From assembly GCA_015679605.1 (NCBI GenBank), contig JAAAVE010000236.1:1-25357 (forward strand): DNA of 25,357 nucleotides. Reading direction: 5' to 3'. Shown here piece by piece: positions 1 through 10,652 of the stretch. The DNA is from Podila epigama (taxonomy: Eukaryota; Mortierellomycota; Mortierellomycetes; Mortierellales; Mortierellaceae). Both the position numbers and the translations under genes were made by a program. The notes beneath the pieces were generated by a model that saw only the letters and a list, made by a program, of their open reading frames with translations, was not told where the DNA came from and did no database searches. Position 1 is the first letter of the stretch. The number at the start of each line of letters is the position of its first letter.

Positions 1-74
1 CTACCATTGCCCGCATGGGCATGGCCTGGGTGTGAGTGATTGAGTGTTGCAAAAGGATGAGCGCTGCTATTACT

Positions 75-105
<31 letters not shown>

Positions 106-3100
106 GGGCAATAGTCATTATCGCTTGGGCGGTAGAACATTCCCCGGCTTGGCGCACTCGATTGTACATCTGGCGGTGACCCAAACATCTCGGGAAAGGT
201 CTTGTGGAACCACATGACTTTGCCTGTTGCACCCCAGTTCTGAAACGTCTTGCAAGAGTTCATTAATAGGCACCGGGCGCTGGTCACCAAACCATGACGA
301 AGGTGACACTTGGCTGCAAGTTCGAAGCAAAACGCTTTCTGGAGGGGGAAATCGCTTGACGTGGCGTAAGCGATCGACTTTTCGTAGAGCAAAAGGACCT
401 TCTTCATGTCTTTGATCTCTTCCTGGTCCGCAATCTCGGCCTGGAGGAGATGGAACATGGCAGCATGGTTGGGCGGATACTTCTTGGCTCGGCTCTCCAT
501 CCGGTCATGAATCACACGCAACTGCTTTCTATGACTCTCTCGGATCTCAGGATTCTCTTCTGTCCGAAGTAAATTCACCAACGCGAGACCAACCACCGTA
601 AAGATCGAATGGGACAACCAACTACCCTCAAAGTTCATCATGGACTTGGGGTCGTCATGCCAGGTCCTGGTGACCTCCTCGATAAAGGCGTAGTGGCCAT
701 AAATAAAAGCGGCCACAATCTTGAGCATCATAAAGGTGCTGTTGTTGTGTACCATCACAAGAGTATTGCTGCGCTTCCCGTACAACTTTGCTTCGCAAAA
801 CTCGTTGTCGTCAAACAACGTGTCAGGGTTAGACGAGAGTGTCGTACCTCGCAAACACTTGATGAGTTGGAGAATCCCTTGCATCACTTCAATACCATGC
901 GACTTGGGTCCAAACTCGATCTGTTTGGAGACAAGGTCAGCAGTTGCAGACATACAATCCCGAAGATGAACTCTCGCAAGTAACACGCGCATGACCGCGA
1001 CATGGATCAACCCTGCTGTATGGAAGAGCCGATCACAGGTCAACTCAGCTGCCATGAGTGTTTCTTCCAGTGCTGGAATGGAATTGGCGATATGATCACC
1101 CCATTGCTGCACAGTCAGATGGAAGAGGAACTTGACATGATGGTTACCATTGGACAGTTGGCATGCCAGTCTACATTGCCAAAGATAAAAAAAAAGAAGA
1201 ATGTTCATTATTCGTAAGGGTGTTACTCTGATAGATATCGTTATCAACAGGAGACTCTTCCATGGAAACAGAAAAAAAAATTATATACCTTCCGAGTTCA
1301 TAGGCATTCTCGAGGCACCCGTGCCAGGTCGAATGTGTCAATGCAAACGAGGCAAGCGCACGTCCAGCGTCTTTGGTGATACCATACTTGCAAACGAGCT
1401 TCATGGACTCTGTGATGCCCACAGCCAGGAAAGGCACATTGCAGTAGTATAGACTCGCGCTATGATATAAATGAGCATTTTGAATAAGTATGTCTTTTCT
1501 GTTCCACCACAGTCATCGTCAATCATCAGTCACGCACAGAATTTGCAGAATAAAAAAAAGGGGGAAAGCCTAATTACTTTGCAATGGAAAGGACTTCCAT
1601 CAACATGTTGATGCGTGGGTCGTTACATATCGTCGGGTTCTCAGCCTGTAATTCTTCCATATGGGAGAGTACCAACTGGTGGGTCTCGTCATACATGGCT
1701 CGGATTTGTTCATTGCTTGGGTCAAAATTGATGTCTTTGGATAAACCAAGTTCATGTAGGCATTGGATTGTCATTTTGGTCGCCTCTCCAGGCTGGCTGT
1801 ATGCCCACACGAGCATCTCAATCTTGTGTTGATAAACGCGAGCACGGTCTATTGGGTCCTCCGTCTTGGAGAGGACCACATCACATATCCTCATTGCCTC
1901 ATCGAACCGCTCTCTCCATCTTTCAGCTTCAATGCACTGAAGATGCAGCTTGAGCGCTTCAAGATACAGCGACGTCTTTACAGATGGCTGAGAATTATTA
2001 CTCATATCTGTGTCCATATCAGCATCGACAGTCTCGGGCGCAGGGGTATCCCAGCAGTTGTCAGGAAGAAGTGACATTGCTGCGTTCCAGAACGAGAGCG
2101 CCATATCCTGGGCGCCACTCTTTTGCGACTTTTCTCCAGCCTGTGACAGAATCCTGCGCAGAGCCTGAATATCAAACTCGTCCGTTGCATCGTCGTCCGT
2201 ATTCGTAGGGATCCAGTATGGCACATCTTGAGCGCATTCTTCCGTTGATGGCTCAAGCTTCTCCTTGACAATATCCAGGCACTGCAGAATATGATTCGCC
2301 ACCCGGAACTCTTGTCCCGGAATCCGAAAGAGAATCTTTGCTCTCTCATAATGTAATCTTTCTTTTTCTGCAGTGCCTTCCAGCATACCCAGAGCAATCT
2401 TGCGCACAATGCTATGATGGAACCTCAAGTGTTCAGGATTGGAAGTATACACCAAGAGGCCTTCTCTCAGTGCCGTCTGCATCCCTGCCATGGCACCATG
2501 CTCTCCATCGGCCGTCATTGCTGGTCGATAGTTCGGGTTGCAGTGATGCTGTTGCGATATACCAAAGACATACGCTCGACGTGCAAGGTACTGCAGATCA
2601 TTAATAGACACGACCGTGCCACAGATGGCAGCACAAATAAGAATCTTTTTCGTATCGCAGTCCAAGGCTTCAATGCGACTCTTGATGAACGCGTACTCTT
2701 CCCCGGCTAGCTTCCGCACAATCTGTGCCAACGTTTGCGGACATAATTCCCACTTCCAGGTTCGACCATCACAATCAAAATAGATGGTGTGATTGCGATA
2801 CAACTCCAAAACCAGTTGTCGGATCGAGAGCCATGATTTTTGATTCAGGACCGCCGCCAAAGATGCTACCTCAGACTTGTCGCGGTGCAGTAGGACAACA
2901 AGAAATTCTTGAATTGTTTCAACAGCTGGATTTTGTAAACGGATAAAGCGCACGCCGCCACCCCCACGAACAACAAGAGGAAGTCCTGCGGCTCTGATAG
3001 TGGTTGTCTTTGTCATCGAAGGGGCAGATGCTGCGGATGGATTACCTCCGTTTGATATCTCATCCACAAGCGGATCCTGATGAACACCACCATGACTACC

Positions 3101-6100
3101 ATAGCTGCCAATGTGATTGTGGCTACCAATCGCATTGTTTCCCCCGAGGATTTGTTTTACCTTGACAAGACAGTCGACAGTGTCTCGGTGGGTCATGATG
3201 AGCACAATCGGCAGCTGCTTGTTGACGTTCACCAGAATAGACAAGAGTGAGATTGAGTTTTCATCCGCAAAGTGAATGTCGTCAATGAGCCAGGTCATGA
3301 AAAAGTGTGTCGAAATCACCCGAATGAGTTTTAGGATGAGTGCTTGAAATCGAACCACCGAGTGTGTTAACGGTACGTCTTTGCTCTTGGGCATCTCTGA
3401 ACCATCGAAAAAATACTTGAGTTCAGGCACAAGGTCGCAGATAATGCCAATCCCGGAACTTGGCTCAAAAGCTGTCCGGATAGCGATGACAAGGGAAGCC
3501 AAAGCATCAGTATGCTGTGTCAAGAGTTGCTGAAGTACGCTCCGGATGCAAGACAGAATGGCTGAGTACGGTTCAGTGTTTTCCGGCTCGAATACTCCAC
3601 TAGCAAACAAGCCAGAGCTGCGAGCAGCAGCAGCCATACCGCGAATAAGGACCGTCCTATAGTTTTGAAATTGTCAGCGAGCGTGAGCTGTGATGACTGC
3701 AAAAACAAAGGACAAAAAAAAAGCAAAAGGCAAATGTATACATACTTTCCAACACCAGATGGACCACTAACAAAGATGACCCGGACCACGGGATGCGGTG
3801 ATGCAGACTCACGGTAACTCTTGCCGCCATCAAAGGGCTTGGGTGTTCGTAGGAGGGTCTTTGAAGACAGTGGGATTTTGGTATTCCCTTGATTTTGCAG
3901 TGGGACAATATCGTCTTCAAAGACGTAGTGATCCGAGTTATTCAGGTCTACTGCGCCATTCGCACCTGGCTCCTCCTCATCATAGTTCACTGACCCTTCA
4001 TCACTGCTGTTCAACGACTGTTGGTAGGCACTAGCAGCTTGTGCAATGGCAGCCGAGATCATTTGTTGCTCCACTTGTCTACCGAAAACTGCATTCGGAA
4101 GCACAAACTGAAAAGAAATATCATGCTTTCCAAGCTGGAATGGCTCGATCTAGATGAAAAGTAAGCCGAATCCAAAAAAAAAAAAAGAATTAGAACGGTC
4201 CATTCATTCTCAACGTTTCCAATGCTTTCTTGACTTGTAAGATGAATCAGATGCTTACTGTGCCAGTTGCCCGAAGAGAGTTTAGGCAGTGGAGAATATC
4301 CTGCTTAAATCCAAAAGCACTCTGGTACCGTTGACTTGGTTGCTGTAATGTCAACGTATAAGAAGAATAAAGAGGTCAGCCCAAGACATCAGCTAGTCAT
4401 TTGAGAAAAAAAAATATGTAGACAGAGTTAAAGAACGTGGAGAAAATTGTACATAGAAATACCTTTTGTGTCATTTTACGAAGAATGCTGTCAATCATCT
4501 GAGGCATATCTGGACGGGATTCCTCCAAAGATGGAAGATCCCTAGACAGGACACCTATTTTTGGCAATGATTTGATAATTAGACAGTAGGAATACAAAAG
4601 ATCGTCAAGCGAAAAAAAACAACAACAAGTGCATACCTTGAAGAATCTGAACACTATCATTGCCCCTGTTTGGGAATTGCATAGTGAGCATTGAAAAGAG
4701 AGTCGCTCCGAGTCCGTAAATATCAGTCCGATGATCCATCCAGGTCTCTGCACGTCCTGTCTGTTCGGGTGCCAAGAATTGGAGATGATACTCCAAGTAC
4801 CCGGCAATCTGCCACTCAAAGATGTTACTAGGTGCCCTAGCTCGCTCATGACTCAAGATTTTAGAGTGCGAGAACTCAAACAACCGAATTTTGGTATCGT
4901 TCACATCCCATGGCATCTCTTGTGTATAGATGCGACCATTCGCGGCGCACTTGAACTGCGGGTACTGTGTCCCAGAGCCATCACTTGCCATGGTCTCGAG
5001 CGCTGGCTCATCAAGTGAAAATGCTGTCTCGGGATCGTGGTAGAGGTTGCATGGGTTGAGCCGATCAGTCGTGTTGTCCTGCATGCTTTCACTATATTCT
5101 GGAGCTGACCAATGGATGGATGTTGGGCAGATACACAAATGAGCAATGTTGGCCCGCTGAAGACTCTCCAGCACGCCAGCAAACTTTAGACAAAAGACCA
5201 AGAACGTGTATACGTCTGGGAAGGGTGAGCCGACAATCACATGCCGTGAATGCAGTCGAGGATTCTGATAGCCATCTGTTTCCTCTAGACCCTTGAACCG
5301 ATGATGGTGATGTGAGAGAATATTGGGTCCAAGTCGCCGCATAATCAAAACTGAAATGCCTTCTTCCTCTACATCCACAAAATCTTCTACAGTCCGGTTG
5401 AAGTACTTTTCGTTCTCGACAAGTCCTGGTTCATACATGGGCAAGGAAGTCGCCTTCTCATTGTGACCAGCTTTGTCTTGATCCTCAACTGTTTTCATGC
5501 TATCGTCCATCGACACATCATCCTTTGTGACATTTTGTGAGGAAGTGGTTGTTGGTTCATATCGACAATCAGTGAATTGCAGTCGTCGGAGGATGCGCGT
5601 TTCGTGTTGGAGCAGTACGCGCGATTGGTGGAGGATGCCCGTTACGAGCATCCCGTCCGAGAGCCGTTTTCCCATCATCAGTCCCATTGGACCAGCTTGT
5701 GAGCCTCCCTTGAATTCGTATCCTGGGACATTGGGAGAGACAAAGGCTCGGCTGCTCGTTTGAGGCGGAGGTCGATATGGATTGTAATGTATGTTGTCTC
5801 TAGTCTGCTGTGTCGAACTTGAAGGGTTGAGGTGAAGAGGCCCTGTTCTTATAGAGTGCGTAGAACCGCTGCGACCTGGAGGTCGTCCACTGGCGCTTCC
5901 GAGATAAAACTCTGAATCGGTCCTAGGCACCTGAACACCGAGGGCGGGTGTCACCAATGGTGCCAAAGGTGTGATGAGAGGTGAAGGTGCAGGGCCAGCC
6001 GTGCGTCCTGTGGTCGGTAGAGACGTTGCATGGATCAATGGTGAAGTGACAATAGTACCAGGAGGATGTGATGTTGTCGCTGCTGCCACTGGAATATTGA

Positions 6101-6647
6101 GATTAGAAGGGTGGGCGGCGTTGATACTAGCAGTCGCTGTGGGGACGTGCGAGGTGGGTCCTAGAACGGGTTTGTGGAACCAACGGTCGACTTTGGTTTC
6201 TTTCAAATTGCCCAGAGTGGTGGGTGCTGTTGATGGAGAGAAGAAGAGTGGGTTCTCAGAATGGTGTGAGGGTATAGTCGTGGCGGAGTGAAAAGGAGGA
6301 GAGGTCGGATCGTTCTTTTCAATGCTTTTACAATTGCCAGTGCCACCTGCACAAGAGCCATTTGCATTGTTGCTGGTGGTGGTATCTGGCGGAGATAATG
6401 GGTGACGACAGAGGGCCGAGGTGGAGGTGGAGGTGGAGGTGGAGATGGAACGAGGAGAAGAAGCAAAAGGCAATGGCTGTAAGCCAGGGATGGGGGCGTG
6501 GTGGACGGATGGGAAAGGATTGGGAGCATGCTTAAGTGTCGATGCCAAGGTGCCTTGCATCGGTGGTCTTGTCACAACTGGCGATGGGCATTTGGTTTCC
6601 GAGTCATTGACGACTTTCGAAGAAGAGTTGTTTGGAGGAGTGTTCAT
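1..6647 (-). CDS. Group X-type hybrid histidine kinase, N-terminal 2003 residues (partial, runs off the left edge)
   Basis: Exons (minus): 6647-4637, 4554-4463, 4342-4259, 4149-3746, 3656-1578, 1459-1289, 1170-<1. All junctions are GT/AG and in phase. Residues 1-300 are Ser/Pro/Thr-rich and disordered. Residues about 310-730 have a protein kinase fold: GYEFKGG at the start, HRTDIYGLGATLFSMLT as the late-lobe helix, and RYQSAFGFKQDI at the end. A linker containing the LGKHDISFQFVLPNAVFGR motif leads to an AAA-type ATPase with Walker A GPSGVGKT (about 858-865) and Walker B WLIDDIHFAD (about 986-994). A long helical, TPR-like region follows. This order is that of fungal group X histidine kinases (S. 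pombe Mak2/Mak3 type), which sense oxidative or other stress through GAF, kinase and receiver domains; those parts would lie past base 1. The kinase domain lacks usual catalytic residues (see findings). An apparent stop at 1574 is intronic. The Ala-rich stretch near the edge (about 70-110) is coding. The family call is firm; the histidine kinase part is inferred. Confidence 0.88.
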
Positions 6648-6658
6648 GACAGCAGCAT
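6644..6658 (-). promoter_or_regulatory. Four-codon upstream ORF overlapping the histidine kinase start
   Basis: On the minus strand an ATG at 6658 opens the frame M-L-L-S-stop. Its TGA (6646-6644) overlaps the main ATG (6647-6645) as ATGA. The main ATG has a purine at -3, the upstream one does not. The overlap is directly visible; a role in reinitiation or attenuation is inference. Confidence 0.5.
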
Positions 6659-6659
6659 T

Positions 6660-6812
6660 TGAAAGTAGGGATATAGTTGTTGATGATTGCTGTTGATATT
6701 GTTGATATTATTGTTATTAATGTTATTAATGTTACTGTCGCTGTTATTTGCTGCTGCTTTGTTGCTTTGTTGCTTTGTTATTGATGTATTGTTGTTGATG
6801 TATTGATGGGAT
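6660..6812 (-). repeat. CAA/AAT-rich simple-sequence leader upstream of the histidine kinase gene
   Basis: Read on the minus strand, this stretch is almost entirely CAA, AAC, AAT and CAACAAT units with few G residues. It lies directly before the start codon and so is probably 5' untranslated leader. Such G-poor CAA-rich leaders are unstructured and usually favour scanning. It can be read as an Asn-rich frame, but that frame has no ATG at its start, so I do not call a protein. The 277 bp between the two neighbouring genes holds nothing else I recognise. Confidence 0.6.
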
Positions 6813-6924
6813 AAAGAAAGTGTGCACAACACACAATGCAGAATGATTGTGAAGAAAAAAAAAAGTTCTCTGTATGAATGGATGTATGTACAAGTGAGAG
6901 AGTTAAGGGGTGTATGAAGCAGTT

Positions 6925-8774
6925 TCAGTCATCTTCGTCACTATCAAGGAGGATGGCACGTCGAGCCTTGGATGGTTTCCGTCTCGCCAATCCTTCGTCC
7001 TCCTCAGCAAGGTCTCCATTGCCCCGAGAAGATGATCCCTCTGACGCCAAAGAGACTGGCAGCATGGATTCTTCTGTCGCCAAGGGCAGTTTGCTTGGTG
7101 CAGTTTCTCCCGATGTATGTTGCCTATCCTCATCCATAGGTTCAGCTGTTGTACTCTCGCCTCCAGATGTTTCTGTAGAGTGAAGCGTTGCTATTGACTG
7201 AGCATCCCGATTCTTTTGTACAGCATCCAATCCTCCCATCAGCTGCAATGCTCGATGCGAAAATAGCGGTTCTTCTCCATCTTCGTCGTCCTCTGAATCA
7301 CTGTAATCGTCCAAATCAATCTCATTCTTTCGCGGTGCCGCCTCCTTGGCCAGAGAAGGATGATTCGGTTGTCCTTTTTTACTCGAGCTTTGGCCAAGAT
7401 TCATCGACTCTCGCATGCGACTCAATGTAATCTCATAGTCTGCATTCGCAGCATCGTCTTCATCATCCGAGACAGTCAGACGCATTCCCGATGATTTGCC
7501 TGGGTTCTTCTTTGAAGGTGCTGTGTGAATTCTACTGGAAGTCTCTCCTGAATTTGAGGATCCTGCTACAGTTTGTCGAGAGCTTCCTTCTCCTCCATTA
7601 TCATTACCATCGTCCAGGGACAATGGGTCCTCCTCAAGATCTCGGGTCACTCCTGCCTCTCTCCACACTGCTTCTTGCTTGGCTCTGGTTTCTTCTTGTT
7701 CTCTCAGGGCATCTTCCTTTGCTGCTGCTTTCTTCCTTGTCTCCTCCCAGTGTGCCTCTCTCCATCCTTCCATGGTTGCCTAAGAAAGACCAAAATCCGG
7801 GGTTAACCAAGAATACTTGCTTGTACATACTCCTTCACCAAAAATGCAAGTCTTCATGTTCAGTGTTCTACCTTGAGCTGCCTGTCTGAACGACATTTCG
7901 ATTCTGCACGGATAATAAAGTCTCGGAATGTTGATTTGGGAAACAAGTTATGGCCCCATGTTTGATAGAGTCTCATAAGATTGCCTAGATTCTCTTTCTA
8001 CTCAAGTGGAAATTAAAAAAAAGAAAAAACAGTGCCATGTCAGTGTTACACTTCCCCCCCTTTTAAAGTACCCTTTGTAGTCGATGCTCAGTCCCCCCCT
8101 CCCCGAAACATGAAAAAATGCAATGAAAAACTCCTTACTGTATTGGCATTTTTTTCCAATGTAGTTGTATATCTGTGCCGAATCTTGAGTCGCTTTCCAT
8201 ACTTGAATAGAATAGGTAGTCCTTGATCGCTCAACAATCTGAATAAGGTCAAAGTAGAAGTAGCAAAAAATACACAATGTATAACAAAAAGCAACAACAT
8301 GTAAGTACTTTGAACAACACTGTCTGGTCGTCATGGACTCATTACATGAAAGTACCTTGAACAATACTGTCTGGTAATCATACACTCATTAAACAAACAA
8401 AACAAAAAAATAGCGTGCTTGACTAACCTTTCTTGATCAAGTGTAACAACTTTAACTCGCTTCTTTGCCACCTGAACTGCTCCAATATCTACCCCTGGAG
8501 CTTCTGCGCCGGCTTGCCGTCTCTGTTGCTGTCGCTGTTGTTGAATATCTTGTTGCAAGATCTGTTCACCCCTTGCCTTGTCTTCTCTGAGCATGGCGAG
8601 AAAATCACGCTGAGCTGGCAGGGCGGCGGCTTCAGCTGTTGTCGACGAACCTGCATGTTGAGCATTCTGGATCTGATCATGCCTTTCAGCCTCTTGCATC
8701 ATCATGTCTTCATAGTCATCGTCATAAGTGTCAAACTGTTCAAACGGTTCGTCATTGGGGTTGATGTCGTCCAT
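6925..8774 (-). CDS. CSM3: Replication fork protection complex subunit Csm3/Swi3 (TIPIN family)
   Basis: Exons (minus): 8774-8428, 8238-8139, 7997-7872, 7779-6925, giving 475 residues. The Swi3 domain spans about 108-190 and is assembled from three exons: QERLLSDQGLPILFKYGKRL, then NLMRLYQTWGHNLFP, then KSTFRDFIIRAES, matching the GLPxLLK...LYQxWAHxLFPKxxFxDF signature of the family. In known organisms this protein pairs with Tof1/Swi1/Timeless, travels with the replisome, stabilises stalled forks and promotes checkpoint signalling and cohesion. The N-terminus is acidic with a Gln/Arg-rich helix (about 85-100). The C-terminal 280 residues are charged and disordered, with Ser/Asp clusters, ending in DSDEDD. 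Introns of 189, 141 and 92 nt carry a tandem duplication and G-runs. An ACGCGT box lies 64 bp upstream of the start. Start choice: first ATG of the only frame leading into the domain. Confidence 0.9.
8054..8104 (-). other. G-run cluster in CSM3 intron 2 (possible RNA G-quadruplex)
   Basis: On the transcribed RNA strand, G-runs of 4, 7, 3 and 7 occur at 8104-8101, 8099-8093, 8073-8071 and 8060-8054, with spacers of 1, 19 and 10 nt. The whole intron is 141 nt (8138-7998). The runs are seen directly; folding is inferred. Confidence 0.4.
8298..8391 (-). repeat. 47-bp tandem duplication inside CSM3 intron 1
   Basis: Copy A (8298-8344) and copy B (8345-8391) are directly adjacent and identical at about 40 of 47 positions. 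Shared blocks include TTGAACAA, ACTGTCTGGT and ACTCATTA. Both copies lie in the 189-nt intron 1 (8427-8239), half of which they make up. Confidence 0.85.
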
Positions 8775-8837
8775 TGGGTGTTATTTCTTTTGATTGATGT
8801 GAATAGGAGAGATGAATGAGATGCGTTCAGTTGCTAG

Positions 8838-8843
8838 ACGCGT
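8838..8843. promoter_or_regulatory. ACGCGT (MCB-like) box upstream of CSM3
   Basis: A palindromic ACGCGT lies 64 bp before the CSM3 start codon, in the minus-strand context AAAAACGCGTCTAG. In yeasts this hexamer is the MBF site controlling G1/S transcription of replication genes. One hexamer alone is weak evidence; its position before a replication gene makes it worth listing. Confidence 0.4.
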
Positions 8844-8907
8844 TTTTGTCGTGGGGATAAAAAGTGATATTCTTGTTGACGCTTCTCATTCACAATAATT
8901 TAATATC

Positions 8908-8949
8908 AAAAAAAAAAAAGTCACAAAAATTTTCATTTTTTTTTTTATT
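8908..8949 (-). terminator. ATP5: Probable ATP5 polyadenylation region
   Basis: A minus-strand AATAAA (8949-8944) lies about 180 nt after the ATP5 stop. It overlaps an inverted pair of A12 (8908-8919) and T11 (8936-8946) that could pair over a 16-nt loop. The hexamer is the standard polyadenylation signal; use as the cleavage signal is inferred from position. Confidence 0.4.
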
Positions 8950-9129
8950 GAGGGGAGAAAGATATAAGATAGACGTTGGAATGGACACAAGGTCAATTGG
9001 ATGTGTGTGTGCAATAGGCGCTTGCATTCGTACGAGACATGACAGGGAGGGTGCTGTGCTTAAACAAAAAAACAAAGAGTGAGTTATAGTGGGAGAGAGA
9101 AAGAGAGAAAAACGAATGGAAAAGCATGT

Positions 9130-10410
9130 TTAGATGGACTCGTGGAGGAGCTGGTTGAGCTTGTTGATCTTTGAGGAGACCGACAAGTCAATGGTCTTGT
9201 CACCAAACTCGACAACCAAACCACCGAGGATAGAGGGGTTGACCTTGTTCGAGACAACGAGGGTCTGCTTGGCAGTGATAAAGTTGGACTTTGCGAGGTA
9301 GCTCTTGATCTTGGTAACATCCTTGGCATCGAGCTCCTTGGCAGAGGTGATGGTGACCTGGACCTCACCGCGGCCAGCAGACATCAACGAGCCATAAGAG
9401 TTGATGATCTTGATGGTGTCATAGAGACGGCCGTTCTCAGCAAGGGTATCGAAAAAGTTCTTGGTGAGCTCGTTGTACTTGCCAGCAGAGAGCAACTTCT
9501 GGACACCAGCCTTCTTCTCGACACGGTTGATGGTGGGGTTCTCGAGGAACTCGCGGAGCTTGCTGTCCTTCTCGACAACGCGCTTGACCTGCTGGAGATC
9601 AGACTCGACAGTATCCAAGGCAGACTTCTTGGCAGCAGCAGTGTAAAGAGCAGTAGCATAGCGACCCTCAATTCCGTGAAGAACGGCAGGGATCTATCCA
9701 CAATAAATGTAATAAAAAATGACAAATGAATCCGTGGAGAGAGCGAGAGAGAGAACTAGGTTAGAGTACTGCAGCAAGTAACGAGGGTTATTCCTGCTAT
9801 CTGATGTCGAGGCAAGAGAAATATATATCGTTGAAACAAGGGGAACGATATTCCATCCATAGTCCAAATGCGCTTTTTCATATATGTCCTAAATATCCTG
9901 CAAATATGCTGAGTGGGACGTGGCTGGCGATAGCTAATGACTTTTTTTTTTGTTCTTGAATCATTAAAAGCGAGAGAAAAAAAGGTTACTTGTACCTTGA
10001 CATTGGCAGCGGTAGCATAACCACGAGCGACCTATCGTTACGAAAGAGTCCAATGAGAAATAAAGGAAACAACCGCAAAAGTCAGTGGGTGAAGGAAAGA
10101 AGTTGGCGATTGTGTATGAGATGATTTGGGAATGGAAAGAGTCTGAGAGAGCCGTAAAGTCATGTGAATCGAGGATGAAAATAGATGGTGAATTGTTTGA
10201 AGAGTGAACTGTGCGGTGAACAAGGACTACATGGGCATGACGAGTTGAAGTTTGATGTAGGATCGGGTGATTCTGGGGAGGATTGGGTGAAAGATCCAAG
10301 TAGAGATGGCTGTGACAAAGATCAGAGGTAATTTGTGTGTCATTAAAGTGATTTTAGCGTACTTGGGGAGCGCTGGTGAGGGCACGGCGGACGGAAGCGA
10401 TGGATGCCAT
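9130..10410 (-). CDS. ATP5: Mitochondrial F1Fo-ATP synthase subunit 5 (OSCP)
   Basis: Exons (minus): 10410-10363, 10031-9996, 9693-9130, giving 215 residues, the usual OSCP length. The protein opens with an Arg-rich, acid-poor presequence (MASIASVRRALTSAP, then VARGYATAA) typical of a matrix-targeting signal. The mature part has the family features HGIEGRYATALYTAA, FLENPTINRVEKKAGV, NFFDTLAENGRL and the C-terminal GGLVVEFGDKTIDLS. OSCP caps the F1 head and joins it to the peripheral stalk at the inner mitochondrial membrane, so that the F1 head does not rotate with the central stalk. All three exons are phase 0, and the middle one is only 36 nt between introns of 331 and 302 nt. It shares a 242-bp divergent spacer with the zinc-finger gene. 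Confidence 0.95.
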
Positions 10411-10652
10411 TTTGGTAATGAAGGTGATGATGAGGATGGTGAATAGATGTAAAAAAAAAAAAGATCGCCCACTTGCTTAGTCCCCTCTAAAATCATTGCA
10501 CCATCACCATCCATTATCGGCAGATCACTCCTGGCACTTCCGCGACTGCAAAGCCACATTGAACACGTGATTTATTGCTTCTTTCTTTCAAAAAGATGGT
10601 TGTCCAAATCCAGCACAAATGTCACCACCTTTTTCACTTTCTCTCTTCAACC
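10411..10652. promoter_or_regulatory. Divergent promoter between ATP5 and the zinc-finger gene, with a CACGTG box
   Basis: The start codons of ATP5 (minus) and the C2H2 gene (plus) are 242 bp apart, so both promoters must share or abut here. A palindromic CACGTG (10564-10569) is present; in fungi this E-box binds bHLH factors such as Cbf1-type proteins. An A12 run lies at about 10451-10462. No clear TATA box was seen on either strand. Confidence 0.5.

Larger units (their letters stand above)
8775..9129. other. Intergenic region: ATP5 3' end and CSM3 promoter
   Basis: This 355-bp spacer separates two minus-strand genes. Its right part should hold the ATP5 3' UTR and its left part the CSM3 promoter. 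It contains an A12/T11 inverted pair, a minus-strand AATAAA and the ACGCGT box. I see no coding frame with support. Confidence 0.6.

Noticed and set aside
1574-1577. Apparent stop codon ending the histidine kinase after LMEVLSIAK
   Set aside because: The TAA lies in a GT donor (AAA|gtaatt). Splicing to 1459 continues the frame into family-typical sequence, so the gene is not truncated here.
6644-6832. A 62-codon Asn-rich frame just before the histidine kinase
   Set aside because: It opens on GTG, not ATG, and merely reflects the CAA/AAT-rich leader. Only the last four codons start with ATG, and these are reported as an upstream ORF.
9084-9368. Ser/Arg-rich minus-strand frame overlapping ATP5
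   Set aside because: It is a shadow of the ATP5 coding exon in another frame.
10032-10362. A box C/D snoRNA in the unusually long ATP5 introns
   Set aside because: I looked for RTGATGA and CTGA boxes in the right order on the transcribed strand and did not find a convincing pair.
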